Below, in pieces: positions 1-10,300 of a DNA stretch of 64,000 nt (position 1 is its first letter; every line of letters starts with the position of its first letter). The stretch comes from JADCRZ01 sp031399065 (GTDB taxonomy: Bacteria; Bacteroidota; Bacteroidia; Chitinophagales; Chitinophagaceae), in contig JANNOM010000019.1 in NCBI GenBank assembly GCA_031399065.1, forward strand, positions 29,199 to 93,198. The letters are read 5' to 3'. Both the position numbers and the translations under genes were made by a program. A model generated the notes under the pieces. That model was not told the DNA's origin, searched no databases, and saw only the letters and a list, made by a program, of their open reading frames with translations.

Positions 1-797
1 TCTACCTTCGCTTTTTCAGAAGCTTCCTTCAAACGCTGTAATGCCATCGGATCTTTACGCAGATCGACATTCTCGTCGTTCCTGAATTCTTCCGCCAGCC
101 AGTCCATGATCACTTTATCGAAATCATCGCCACCCAGGTGGGTATCTCCATTGGTTGATTTTACTTCGAAAACCCCGTCGCCCAGCTCTAGGATGGAGAT
201 ATCGAACGTACCGCCACCAAGGTCGAATACGGCAATCTTATGATCTTTTCCACCCTTATCGAGTCCATAAGCCAGCGCGGCAGCAGTAGGTTCGTTTACG
301 ATACGCCTTACGTTAAGTCCGGCAATTTCGCCGGCTTCTTTGGTAGCCTGGCGCTGTGCATCGTTAAAATAGGCGGGCACCGTAATAACGGCTTCCGTTA
401 CTTCATGGCCCAGGTAATCTTCGGCTGTTTTCTTCATTTTCTGAAGGATCATCGCGGAAACCTCCTGCGGCGTGTACAGCCTGCCATCTATGTCTATGCG
501 TACGGTATTATTGTCGCCCTTTGCTACTTTATAGCTCCAGTGGCTGATCTCGTTGGTAACCTCGTCGAAACGGCGGCCCATGAAGCGCTTCACTGACATG
601 ATCGTATTAATCGGGTTGGTAATAGCCTGTCTTTTAGCAGGATCGCCCACTTTACGCTCTCCGTTTTTCAAAAAAGCCACGATCGACGGCGTGGTACGGC
701 GTCCTTCGTCATTCGCTATCACCACGGGCTCGTTTCCTTCCATCACTGCTACGCAGCTATTGGTGGTACCCAGGTCTATTCCTATAATTTTTGCCAT
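1..797 (-). CDS. dnaK: Molecular chaperone DnaK (Hsp70), N-terminal 265 residues, runs off the window
   Basis: The reverse strand from the ATG at 797 reads MAKIIGIDLGTTNSCVAVME, the classic DnaK start. Further on come the SVKRFMGRR segment, AVITVPAYFNDAQRQATKEAG, RIVNEPTAAALAYGLDKG and the phosphate-binding DLGGGTFD near residue 190. This is most of the actin-like ATPase domain; the rest of that domain, the substrate-binding domain and the lid lie outside the window. DnaK is the ATP-driven cytosolic Hsp70 that works with DnaJ and GrpE. The gene follows the GtrA-like gene on the same strand after 72 bp. I could not find a clear promoter with both elements in that gap. The identification is essentially certain; only completeness is unknown. 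Confidence 0.98.
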   Translation of the reverse strand, partial: MAKIIGIDLGTTNSCVAVMEGNEPVVIANDEGRRTTPSIVAFLKNGERKVGDPAKRQAITNPINTIMSVKRFMGRRFDEVTNEISHWSYKVAKGDNNTVRIDIDGRLYTPQEVSAMILQKMKKTAEDYLGHEVTEAVITVPAYFNDAQRQATKEAGEIAGLNVRRIVNEPTAAALAYGLDKGGKDHKIAVFDLGGGTFDISILELGDGVFEVKSTNGDTHLGGDDFDKVIMDWLAEEFRNDENVDLRKDPMALQRLKEASEKAKV

Positions 798-869
798 GAT
801 TGATTGAATTTAATGTAACAACCGGTGACAAGCATTATGCCAGCACAAAAAAGGTGAAAAAATGGCAGA

Positions 870-1337
870 TTACTGCTTAAAGGTGAACCGCTTCTGTGTC
901 ACATAGCTGAAAGACACTACGATGATAGTGGTAAGGACTTTGGCAATAGTAGGATATATATGAAACCGCTCCACGAAAAGCTTGAGGCATATATAGTTGA
1001 TGAGGAAACAAATAATGACCAGTAGCAGGTAGCGGAACATCTGGGCACTACCGGTAAGGGAGGAATTATTAAATACGATATTTTTCATGAGCCAAAAACC
1101 AATGAAGAAGCTGATGGCAGATGCGATGATCAGCGCACCGATGTGCGGGGAGATGGTCATAAAAGAGAAATAGAGATATTTTTTCTTCAGTACAAAATTA
1201 TATGCAATGAAATAAAGAAAAATATCGAATAAGGTATTGCCGCCACCACAGGCAGCATACCGGAAGGTTTGCGGGGGCATGATCCTTCGGAAGGGAGGAT
1301 AAAAAAAGTCTATGACGGAAGTAACCAGTTTTGTCAT
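870..1337 (-). CDS. GtrA-like multi-pass membrane protein
   Basis: The 155-residue product has about four hydrophobic segments: FRYAACGGGNTLFDIFLYF, then IGALIIASAISFFIGFWLM, then FRYLLLVIICFLINYICL, and a last one around AKVLTTIIVVSFSYV. It ends in the motif TQKRFTFK. This order, with a charged N-terminus and a terminal xxxRFTF motif, is typical of the GtrA/DPMS family. Members are thought to move or help flip lipid-linked sugars in the inner membrane for cell-surface polysaccharide or lipid glycosylation. No glycosyltransferase partner lies next to it here, so its substrate cannot be guessed. The ATG at 1337 is the only sensible start. A promoter-like pair lies just upstream (1362-1395). 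Confidence 0.8.
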   Translation of the reverse strand: MTKLVTSVIDFFYPPFRRIMPPQTFRYAACGGGNTLFDIFLYFIAYNFVLKKKYLYFSFMTISPHIGALIIASAISFFIGFWLMKNIVFNNSSLTGSAQMFRYLLLVIICFLINYICLKLFVERFHIYPTIAKVLTTIIVVSFSYVTQKRFTFKQ

Positions 1338-1361
1338 GTTTAACAGGTTGTATCTGCCGGA

Positions 1362-1395
1362 CGAAGATAAATAAATAATGCTTGTTCCGTCAAAA
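1362..1395 (-). promoter_or_regulatory. Candidate promoter of the GtrA-like gene
   Basis: On the reverse strand a TTTTG (complement of 1391-1395) is followed after 21 bp by TATCTTCG (complement of 1362-1369). The Bacteroidota sigma-ABfr consensus is TTG and TAnnTTTG, so the -7 box has one mismatch. The start codon is about 25 bp further on. Confidence 0.4.
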
Positions 1396-1436
1396 CCCGG
1401 CCATTAACGAATGATAAACGTATGGAAAGGTATTCG

Positions 1437-1471
1437 TTTTTGGCACAGCGCTGCGTTTATACCTATTTTTG
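1437..1471 (+). promoter_or_regulatory. Candidate promoter of argS
   Basis: TTTTTG (1437-1442) is followed after 21 bp by a perfect -7 box TATTTTTG (1464-1471), as in the Bacteroidota housekeeping consensus. The ATG of argS is only 18 bp downstream, so the leader would be about 12 nt, without room for a normal Shine-Dalgarno site. Confidence 0.55.
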
Positions 1472-1489
1472 CCGCCATAACACATCTAA

Positions 1490-3271
1490 ATGGGCATTAC
1501 GCAAAAGATCAGGGAAGTGGTTTTGGAAAGTCTTGCTATCTTATACGGACAAACGTTTACCGCGAAAGATTTCCAGATAAACGGCACCAAACCCGAATTT
1601 GAAGGAGATTATACCATCGTGCTTTTTGCCCTGGTTAAAAGCCTGGGGAAATCCCCCGATGCACTCGGTAACGAACTGGGATTATACTTAACTACGCACC
1701 ATAATGAACTATTTTCCTCCTACAACATCATCAAAGGCTTTTTGAACCTTGTGGTATCAGACGATTACTGGCAGCTTTTTCTACAGGCGGAATACAATAA
1801 CCCCCAATTTGGTAAAGCGGGTGAACCGCGTGGGAAAGTGATGGTGGAGTATTCTTCCCCCAACACCAATAAACCGCTGCATATGGGTCACCTGCGAAAC
1901 AATTTCCTGGGCTGGAGTGTGGCCGAAATCTTAAAAGCAGGCAATCGTGAGGTGATAAAAACCTGTATTGCCAACGACCGGGGCATCCATATCTGCAAAA
2001 GTATGGTTGCCTGGCAATTGTATGCCGATGGTGCCACTCCCCAAAGTACCGGCACCAAGGGAGATCACTTCGTGGGAGATTATTATGTATTGTTCGGCAA
2101 TGAACTGAAAAAAGAGGTGGATGCACTGGTAGCGGAAGGTATGGCTAAAGAACAGGCGGAGAAAGAAGCGCCCCTTATGAAAAAAGCCCAGCAGATGCTG
2201 GTGGATTGGGAAGCAGGGAAACCTGATGTGATCGGGTTATGGGAGAAAATGAATAGCTGGGTATATGAAGGGTTCGCCATTACGTATAAAACGATCGGCA
2301 GCGACTTCGATAAAACCTATTATGAAAGCAATACCTATATACTGGGTAAAAACCTGGTGGAGTTCGGGCTGCAAAAAGGGGTATTTGTTCAAAAAGAGGA
2401 CAGCAGCGTATGGATAGATCTTACTGGGGACGGACTGGATGAAAAAATAGTGAGACGAAAAGACGGTACGGCAGTATACATCACGCAGGACATAGGGCTG
2501 GCAGTGGAAAAATACAATGAATACAGATGCGATAAGAGCATCTATGTAGTGGGCGATGAGCAGAACTATCATTTCAAAGTATTGAAACTGATTTGCCGCA
2601 AACTGGAAATACCCGCATCTGAAGGGATATACCATCTTAGTTACGGAATGGTGGAACTGCCTAGCGGTCGTATGAAAACGCGCGAAGGCACCGTAGTGGA
2701 TGCCGATGACCTGGTAGAAGAAATGATCGGCATTGCCCGCGGTAAGACGGAAGAACTGGGTAAAGTAAATGATTTTACCGAAGAAGAGTTAAAAGAATTA
2801 CATGAAATAATCGGGCTTGGCGCACTGAAGTTCTTCCTGCTGCGGGTAGACCCGAAAAAGAAAATGATATTCAATCCGGAAGAGAGTATCGACTTTCATG
2901 GGTTTACCGGTCCTTTTATACAGTATACCCATGCAAGAATAAAGAGCATCCTTAGAAAATCGGCATTACCGGTTATGGAGGCCAGTGAGCTGGCAGCTCC
3001 CCTACTGCCACTTGAAAAGAAACTGACCATCTTACTGGAGCAGTTTCCTTGCGTAGTGGAAGAATCGGGAGCGGAATATGACCCTTCTAAAATAGCTATA
3101 TATATATTTAACCTGGCCCAGGCTTTTAATTCATTTTATACCCAGCATTCCATCAGCAATGCGGAGACGGAGGAAAAGAGACACTTTCGTTTGAAGCTGG
3201 CTTATTTAACGGCGCAGGTAATTAAAACGGGGATGGGTTTATTGGGGATCAGGGTGCCTGAAAGAATGTAG
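1490..3271 (+). CDS. argS: Arginyl-tRNA synthetase
   Basis: The 593-residue product charges tRNA-Arg with arginine in the cytosol. Its N-terminal additional domain (about residues 1-110) is followed by the class I catalytic core. The HIGH-type signature is HMGH at residues 131-134, inside SSPNTNKPLHMGHLRNN, which is the ArgS-specific context. The KMSKS-like loop is RMKTREG at about residue 394, the Arg-specific variant. The C-terminal DALR-type anticodon-binding domain starts near the TGPFIQYTHARIKSIL segment and runs to the end (GMGLLGIRVPERM). The length is normal for the family. It is a single-gene unit: its neighbours lie on the opposite strand, and a promoter ends 18 bp upstream of the ATG. 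Confidence 0.97.
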   Translation: MGITQKIREVVLESLAILYGQTFTAKDFQINGTKPEFEGDYTIVLFALVKSLGKSPDALGNELGLYLTTHHNELFSSYNIIKGFLNLVVSDDYWQLFLQAEYNNPQFGKAGEPRGKVMVEYSSPNTNKPLHMGHLRNNFLGWSVAEILKAGNREVIKTCIANDRGIHICKSMVAWQLYADGATPQSTGTKGDHFVGDYYVLFGNELKKEVDALVAEGMAKEQAEKEAPLMKKAQQMLVDWEAGKPDVIGLWEKMNSWVYEGFAITYKTIGSDFDKTYYESNTYILGKNLVEFGLQKGVFVQKEDSSVWIDLTGDGLDEKIVRRKDGTAVYITQDIGLAVEKYNEYRCDKSIYVVGDEQNYHFKVLKLICRKLEIPASEGIYHLSYGMVELPSGRMKTREGTVVDADDLVEEMIGIARGKTEELGKVNDFTEEELKELHEIIGLGALKFFLLRVDPKKKMIFNPEESIDFHGFTGPFIQYTHARIKSILRKSALPVMEASELAAPLLPLEKKLTILLEQFPCVVEESGAEYDPSKIAIYIFNLAQAFNSFYTQHSISNAETEEKRHFRLKLAYLTAQVIKTGMGLLGIRVPERM

Positions 3272-3372
3272 GTTCTATCGCTTTGGATCTATATATTTCA
3301 TTGTTAACATATCAACGGTTATGGGCTGGCTGGCTTTCCGCAGCAATATGGTTTCCAATCGTTTAATCATCA

Positions 3373-3978
3373 CTACTCCTCCTGAGCCAGGAGCCTATCA
3401 TACATCTTCCACTCACCAAGCAGATTTTTATAATCCGTTTCCGGCAAACCCGGTTTGTCATAATGCCCTGCCAGCGTTTTTTGCCGGTATGCTTCATATA
3501 GCGTAACTGCACAGGCCACCGAAATATTAAGCGAACGGATGATACCTACCTGCGGTATAATAAAATTGCCGTCAGACAGGCTACGTATTTCATCACTCAC
3601 ACCTGAATGTTCGTTCCCAAACACCAGTGCTATGCTTTGGGTGAGATCCGTTTGGTATAAATCGACCGCATCGCTGCCCAGATGGGTGGTTAGGATACGG
3701 TCGTATTTCTTTCTTACTACCACCATACATTCCTCCACGCTAGTAAACTGGTGGACGGTGAGCCATTTGTGCGCGCTGGAAGAACTTTTAGTGCCCCATT
3801 TCTTATGCGGTGCGATGCGCGTATTGAGTACATATATCTCCTGAACCCCTACCGCGTCACAAGTTCTCATCACTGCTGAAATATTATGAGGGTCAAATAC
3901 GTTTTCCAGTACCAGAGTGATATTGCCCTGGCGTTTATTCAAAACAGACTGTAATCTTTCGGTTCTTTCTGGTGTCAT
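3373..3978 (-). CDS. trmH: SpoU-family tRNA (guanosine-2'-O)-methyltransferase, TrmH type
   Basis: The 201-residue product starts MTPERTERLQSVLNKRQ, the usual opening of TrmH. It then shows the SPOUT motifs: VLENVFDPHNISAVMRTCDAVG (motif 1 with the conserved N and R), ALVFGNEHSGVSDE (motif 2), and IPQVGIIRSLNISVACAVTLYEAYR (motif 3, the SAM-binding knot). TrmH methylates the ribose of G18 in tRNAs. The C-terminal tail (LPETDYKNLLGEWKMYDRLL) is also as in TrmH rather than RlmB, which has an N-terminal domain absent here. It is transcribed alone, divergently from the AsmA-like gene across 97 bp. The exact target, Gm18, is family knowledge and not shown by the sequence. Confidence 0.85.
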   Translation of the reverse strand: MTPERTERLQSVLNKRQGNITLVLENVFDPHNISAVMRTCDAVGVQEIYVLNTRIAPHKKWGTKSSSSAHKWLTVHQFTSVEECMVVVRKKYDRILTTHLGSDAVDLYQTDLTQSIALVFGNEHSGVSDEIRSLSDGNFIIPQVGIIRSLNISVACAVTLYEAYRQKTLAGHYDKPGLPETDYKNLLGEWKMYDRLLAQEE

Positions 3979-4075
3979 AATTATTAGCTGTACGGCAGCT
4001 ATTGTGTGGTAAAATTATCAAAGAAGCAGTAAATTCACGCTTTAATTCACTATCCGGGTCATAAAATGTATCAGT

Positions 4076-7000
4076 ATGCTTAGAAAAATCCTTAAAATTG
4101 CCCTTATCGTTTTCGTCGGCCTTATCGTTATTGCATTTGCCATTCCTTTCCTTTTTAAAGATAAACTTATAACCATCGCGAAAACCGAGATCAATCGCTC
4201 CCTAAATGCCAAAGCCGATTTCAAGGATCTGGATATTTCCTTTTTCCGGCATTTCCCGCGCGTATCTGCCGCCCTCGAAGGGTTGCAGGTAATTGGCCTG
4301 GGCGAATTCGCGAAAGATACGCTCATCTCCGCTAAAGACATCGATGTGGCACTGGACCTGGTCAGCGTGATACGGGGAAGCAATATGAAGATCCACTCCA
4401 TTACGCTGAACGATCCCAGGATACACGCGATCGTAACCAAAGAGGGCAAAGTGAACTGGGATATTATGAAACCAGATACGAGTGCGGCGACCGTTCCCGA
4501 AGAAAGCACAAAGCCTTTTAACCTGGAACTGAAACAGTATACGATCAATAACGGATATATCAACTACAGGGACGACAGCAGTAATATGAGCGCAGAAATC
4601 GTTCAACTCGATCATAGCGGCAGCGGCGACTTTACTGCAACCCTTTTTACCCTCGTCACCACAACCAAAGCCGGTGCGGTAAGTTTTAATTATGGCGGCG
4701 TACCTTACCTTATCAATGCTGCTACAGAAATAGATGCAGACCTTCAGATCGATAATGCCCAGAACAAATACACTTTCAAAACGGACAACATACAGGTTAA
4801 TAATTTAAAGCTGGCAACGGAAGGCTATTTCCAATTTGTAAATGACACCACGTACGGGATGGACATAAAGTTCAACGCACCTTCCACCCAGTTTAAAGAC
4901 CTGTTGTCTTTAGTGCCTGCCGTGTACAAAAACGACTTCGATAAAATAAAGACCAGCGGAACGGCCGTATTTAATGGTTTTGTGAAAGGTAATTATAACA
5001 GCGTACAGATACCTGCCTACAATATTAATATGGATATTAAAAACGGGTTCTTCCAGTACCCCGACCTGCCGCAGCCGGTAAAAAATATTAATCTCACCCT
5101 TAAGATAAATAATCCTGATGGTGTTACTGATAATACCGTAGTGGACATACCGACCGGTCATATTGAAATGGACAACGAGCCTTTCGATTTCCGGTTGCTG
5201 TTGAAGAAGCCGATGACAGATATGTATATAGATGCCGCAGCTAAGGGAAGACTGGACCTGTCCCGTATTTCGCAGTTCGTAAAGCTGGAAGCCGGTACGC
5301 GGCTGGCGGGTATTATAAAGGCGGACATCAGCGCGAAAGGCAATGTGGTTGTGGTAACGCAGCAGAAGCCTGGGCCATTTACGGCCAGTGGATTCCTGGA
5401 TATCAGCAATCTTTCGTATGCTTCCAAAGACGTACCGCAGCCGGTGAAGAATACTAATTTTAAAATAGAAATTCAAAACCCCGATGGAATAGCAGACCAT
5501 ACCGTGGTTACAATCCCTGCCGGTCATGTGGAGATCGGCAGCGAGGCGGTTGATTTTAAGCTATTGATAAAGACACCCGCATCCGACCTGTTTTTCGACG
5601 GGGCGGCTAAAGGACGCTTTAACCTCGCCAATATAGCGCAGTTTGTAACGCTGGAACCCGGTAGCCGGCTGGCTGGTACACTCGATGCCGATATCAGTTT
5701 CCGGGGTAACAAGTCTTCCATCGATAAAGAACAATACGACAAAATAGCCACTGCCGGTACCTTGCGTATGCTTAACTTTCTGTATGCTTCCAAAGACTAC
5801 CCGGATGGTATTCAGCTTAATAAATTACTGGCTACATTCAATCCAAGCAATATTACCATCAACGAACTGGCGGGTACTTACCAGAAATCCAGCTTCACCG
5901 CCAACGGAAGCATTAACAATGCCATTCCCTATGTATTGAAAGACGAACCGCTGGATGGTGTTCTCAACGTTAAAGCAGACAGATTGGATGTTAATGCCCT
6001 GATGGGAACACCGGCCGCAACCTCTCCATCACCCACAACTACTACTCCTGCTACTTCGCAACCATTTGCTGTACCAAAAAATATATCGTTCGTAATCAAT
6101 GCCAATGCGGGGAGTGTAAAATACGATAACATTATAATAGAAAACCTGACCGGCAAAGTACAGGTAAAAGACGAAGCCGTACAACTGACCAACGTAAAAG
6201 GCAACACCCTGGGCGGAACTATGGCGGTTACGGGCTCCTATTCTACCAGAACAAGCAAAACCAAGCCTGACATGTCATTCAGTTACGATATGCAGGGAGT
6301 GGATATTCAGAAAACGTTTTTAGCGTTTAATACCGTACAGAAGCTGATGCCGGTAGCCCAGTTTCTGTCGGGTAAAATAACTTCCCAGCTTAACCTGAGT
6401 GGCAGGCTCGGCGAATCCATGATGCCCGATCTGGCTACCTTAAGCGGAAAGGGGGTACTGCTGATAATGGAAGGGGTATTAAATAAATTCGGCCCGATGG
6501 ACAAACTGGCTTCTGCCCTTAAGGTAAGCGAACTCCAGAAGTTATCTCTTAAGGATGTAAAAACGTATTTTGAATTTTCCAACGGCAAAGTACTTGTAAA
6601 GCCGTTTAAAGTAAAGGTTAAAGATATCGACATGGAGATCGGCGGTATTCATGGGCTGGACCAATCCATCGATTATGTGATCAATATGAAATTACCCAGG
6701 GCCCTCATGGGTGCACAGGCCAATGCATTGGTCAATAACCTGGCTTCGCAGGCCACAGCCAAAGGTATACCGGTTAAAATGAGTGATGTAATCAACCTTA
6801 AGGTAGGTATGGGTGGTACCATCAAAAACCCGGTACTCAACCTGAATATGAAGGAGGCCGGCGGCAGCATTACCGACGACCTTAAAAAACAGGCCACGGA
6901 TTTTGCCCAGGCTAAGATAGACAGCTCTAAGAAAGTATTAAGAGATACGCTTACAGCGGTTCGAAACGAGGTATTGAAAAATGCTAAAGACGAACTGCTA

Positions 7001-7141
7001 AAGCAGATAGGAGGCAACAAAAACGATACTACATCGAAAGCTCCTGCCGCAGATCCGAAAAAACGCATCGAGGAAGCAGGTAAGAATGTACTGAATAATC
7101 TTTTTAAAAAGAAGGCAGTTGATACTACAAAGAAACAATAA
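4076..7141 (+). CDS. AsmA/TamB-like envelope protein with an internal duplication
   Basis: The 1021-residue product has one N-terminal membrane anchor (IALIVFVGLIVIAFAIPFLF, residues 8-27). An AsmA-like N-terminal region follows (KTEINRSLNAKADFKDLDISFFRHFPRVSAALEGL), then long beta-rich repeats and an AsmA-type C-terminal region near residues 780-940. AsmA-like proteins are inner-membrane-anchored, periplasm-spanning bridges proposed to carry phospholipids or assist outer-membrane assembly. Residues about 332-424 and 454-545 are two copies of one block: each has PQPVKNxN, NPDGxxDxTVVxIPxGHxE, AAKGRxxLxxIxQFVxLExGxRLAG and a final DISxxGN. A third, worn start (LYASKDYPDGI) follows. The end is lysine-rich. 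It stands alone, with a 97-bp upstream gap to trmH. Family assignment is firm, exact function unknown. Confidence 0.82.
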   Translation: MLRKILKIALIVFVGLIVIAFAIPFLFKDKLITIAKTEINRSLNAKADFKDLDISFFRHFPRVSAALEGLQVIGLGEFAKDTLISAKDIDVALDLVSVIRGSNMKIHSITLNDPRIHAIVTKEGKVNWDIMKPDTSAATVPEESTKPFNLELKQYTINNGYINYRDDSSNMSAEIVQLDHSGSGDFTATLFTLVTTTKAGAVSFNYGGVPYLINAATEIDADLQIDNAQNKYTFKTDNIQVNNLKLATEGYFQFVNDTTYGMDIKFNAPSTQFKDLLSLVPAVYKNDFDKIKTSGTAVFNGFVKGNYNSVQIPAYNINMDIKNGFFQYPDLPQPVKNINLTLKINNPDGVTDNTVVDIPTGHIEMDNEPFDFRLLLKKPMTDMYIDAAAKGRLDLSRISQFVKLEAGTRLAGIIKADISAKGNVVVVTQQKPGPFTASGFLDISNLSYASKDVPQPVKNTNFKIEIQNPDGIADHTVVTIPAGHVEIGSEAVDFKLLIKTPASDLFFDGAAKGRFNLANIAQFVTLEPGSRLAGTLDADISFRGNKSSIDKEQYDKIATAGTLRMLNFLYASKDYPDGIQLNKLLATFNPSNITINELAGTYQKSSFTANGSINNAIPYVLKDEPLDGVLNVKADRLDVNALMGTPAATSPSPTTTTPATSQPFAVPKNISFVINANAGSVKYDNIIIENLTGKVQVKDEAVQLTNVKGNTLGGTMAVTGSYSTRTSKTKPDMSFSYDMQGVDIQKTFLAFNTVQKLMPVAQFLSGKITSQLNLSGRLGESMMPDLATLSGKGVLLIMEGVLNKFGPMDKLASALKVSELQKLSLKDVKTYFEFSNGKVLVKPFKVKVKDIDMEIGGIHGLDQSIDYVINMKLPRALMGAQANALVNNLASQATAKGIPVKMSDVINLKVGMGGTIKNPVLNLNMKEAGGSITDDLKKQATDFAQAKIDSSKKVLRDTLTAVRNEVLKNAKDELLKQIGGNKNDTTSKAPAADPKKRIEEAGKNVLNNLFKKKAVDTTKKQ

Positions 7142-7313
7142 AAACAAAAACGGGCATATTCAGTAAATTGGCTAAGTGATTATACCTAATATGGAATGTA
7201 TTATGTTATTATGGTTGAAAATGACCGTATCTACTTTTTACAGAAACAATATATAAGTTTACGCATCCGTTGTGATAAGTCGCCCGTTCACCAATCTATT
7301 ATCACAGCTATTT

Positions 7314-10300
7314 ATGAAACTTTACCCCCTGCTAAAGCCTTTGGCTTTACATAAAACCATTGTCTTTGTTGTAAAAAGCACTTTTATTATCATCAGTTGT
7401 TTTTGCGGTTCTTTCTCTTCGCAGGCCGCCAACCGTTATTGGATTGCCCCTTTACCTTCAAACTGGAGTAATACCAGCAATTGGTCAGCAAGTTCCGGTG
7501 GTTCGGGCGGGGCAAGTGTTCCGGGCGCATTGGATATTGTTACCTTTGATAATGCAGGCATGGGGAATTGTACGATGGATGTCGCGGTAAGTATAACAAA
7601 CCTACTCGTGAGCAGCGGATATACAGGGACGTTAATTCAGGGTGCCAGCACGATATCAATTGCTGGTACCGCTACGTTAATAGGCGGAATATTTAATGGG
7701 GGAACGGCCGGTATTACCATCACCGGTGCTTTTAGCCTGTCCGGTACTGCATTTACTTCAACTACCGGCATACTGGAATTAAGAGACAATGCGGCTTTTA
7801 CAAGTGGATCTTTTGCGCACAATAATGGTACGGTGCGCTTCAATACTCTCAATAACACTGCGCAAACAACAACGGGGATAAGTCCCACCTTTTACGTGCT
7901 TGAATTTGTCGGTCTCGGAAGGCCCTATACATTATCATCTGCCGGTATTATAACGGTAATCAGCGATTTAAACTTTACGGGTTCGTCATTCTATACTGTA
8001 AATACAGGAATTATCCATGTAAAAGGAAACATTATAGTAAGTAATACGGCATACAATTGTAGTGGCAATGCAGAAATTATTATTAACGGCACTGTTGATC
8101 AGAACTTTGTTGGTGCGGTCACTGCTTTCCAGGGTGCTTTGCCAAAAGTGGTCATTAATAAAAGTTCGGGGGATTTGAATCTCAGTAATTTCCCCGCCGC
8201 ATCAAATGATTTTACTTACATAGCAGGAACAGTAAATACATCAGGCTATACTTTTTGCTTTACAAGAGGTGGTATAATTACCGGTAATATAATTTTGGAT
8301 AATATTGCCTTTGATGTAACCAGTTCAGGGGGCATCTTTACTATTGCTACGGGCACCACAATTACGGCTACCGAAGATGTTACTATTAGCGGATTTGGAA
8401 ATTTGCAGTTAAATTCAGGAAACATAGATGTATATGGAAATCTGCTGCTGGTCAATACTGCATATGGAAGTGGAGGATCTGCCACCATAAATATTATAGG
8501 CGCATCCAATCAAATGATTGATGGTACAGCTATTGTTGCAGGCCAGAGCCGTCTTCCCAATATAATCATTAATAAACCAGGTGGAACACTAACTTTTTCC
8601 GGAAATATTTCATTTTTCGGAAATGTAACCTATACCGCCGGATTAATAGATCCCGGAACATCTACCGTTCATATCGTTAGAACATTAACTATAACAGGAA
8701 GTTTCACCCTATATAATTTAAGTATCAATACTTCGGGAACGATCGCACTTACAATCGCATCGGGGAATACGATTACAGTCGCCAACGATTACACCATGGA
8801 AACCGGTACTGCCAACCAGATTATCATTAACACGGGGACCATAGCAGTGCAGGGAAACATTATAAATAATAACACAGGTGTTGCAGGTGGAGGTTCCGGT
8901 ACATTATTAATCAATGGAACAGGGAATCAAAATATCACCTCGACCGGGGTTATTTTTCAGGGTACATTACCCAGGGTAACTATTGATAAAGCAAGCGGTA
9001 CGCTGACGTTGCCTTCACTTATTACGGTGAAAAACAACTGGACTTATATAGCTGGTACAATAGATGCAACTACCAACAATTCCACAGTAGTATTTGGGTT
9101 TACGCTGACTGTAAGCGGCAACCACACGTTACGTAATGTTGTTTTTGACGGCGGGGGTTCTTATGCATACACAATAGCGGCAGGTACTACGTTAAATCTT
9201 ACCGGCAATATGGCTATCAGTGGCAGTGGAAATGTTTTGCTAAATACAGGTGCCATTAACCTGGAGGGTAATCTCAACCTGACCAATACAGCTACCGGCG
9301 GCGGCGGAAATGCAGTTATCAATGTTACAGGTACAGCAAACCAGGCCATTACCGGATCACTGTCATCATACCAGAGCAGCCTTCCCTCCATCGTCATCAA
9401 TAAAAACTCCGGTATGTTAACATTGCCATCCACCATAACTGTAAAAGGAAATTATACGTACACCACCGGGAGCCTCGACGTTTCCACCAATAACAGCAAT
9501 ATTGTTTTCGGAAATTCCATGACTATCAGCGGAACGCATTCTTTGAACAATATCACATTTGATGGTGCTGCAGGTTATACCTATACACTTACCGGGGCTA
9601 CCACACTTAATATTACAGGCAACATGACGATGTCCGGAACAGGTAACATATTTTTAAATAATGGAACAATCAATCTGAATGGTGACCTGATTTTAACGAA
9701 TACAGCCACTTCCGGATCGGGTAGTACATTAATAGCATTTGTTGCTCCTATAAACCAGCAGATCATTAGTTCATTACTGATCAACCAGTGTAACTTACCT
9801 GCTGTTACCATTAATAAGCCATCGGGAACGCTTACTTTCCCTGCTATCATTACCGTACGCGGAAACTGGACCTTCCTATCCGGAACGTTAGATCTATCAA
9901 CTAACAATGCCACGGTGGTATACAACGGCAGCCTTTCCCTAAGTGGAAGTCATACGCTGAACCACGTAAATTTTGAAGGAACTATAAGCAATACTTACAC
10001 TGTACTTTCAGGTACCATACTTACTGTTTCAGGTACGCTTATCACTTCCGGCAATTCAGCTGTTACAATTAATACACCTATAAGTGCATCAACAGCTATC
10101 CAGGCCCAGGGCGATATACTGATAACCAATACATCTACCAGTGGTGGCGGAACAGGAACTATTCTTATAAATGGCACCGGAGCGCAAACATTAGACGGCA
10201 CTTCTCCTTCTGGACAAGGCAGAATGGCTCATATCAGAATTCAGAAAGCATCCGGTATACTTACACTGAATGGCATTATTTCAGAAAGCCGCGACTGGAC

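Noticed and set aside
1411..1602. 63-codon frame overlapping the start of argS
   Set aside because: It covers the argS promoter and first codons in another frame and has no sign of function.
7272..7313. GTG start giving 14 more residues to the T9SS surface protein
   Set aside because: The extra residues precede a normal signal peptide that starts at the ATG at 7314.
7142..7313. Promoter of the large T9SS protein at TAAGTTTA (7254)
   Set aside because: The -7 match is imperfect and no TTG lies at the normal distance.
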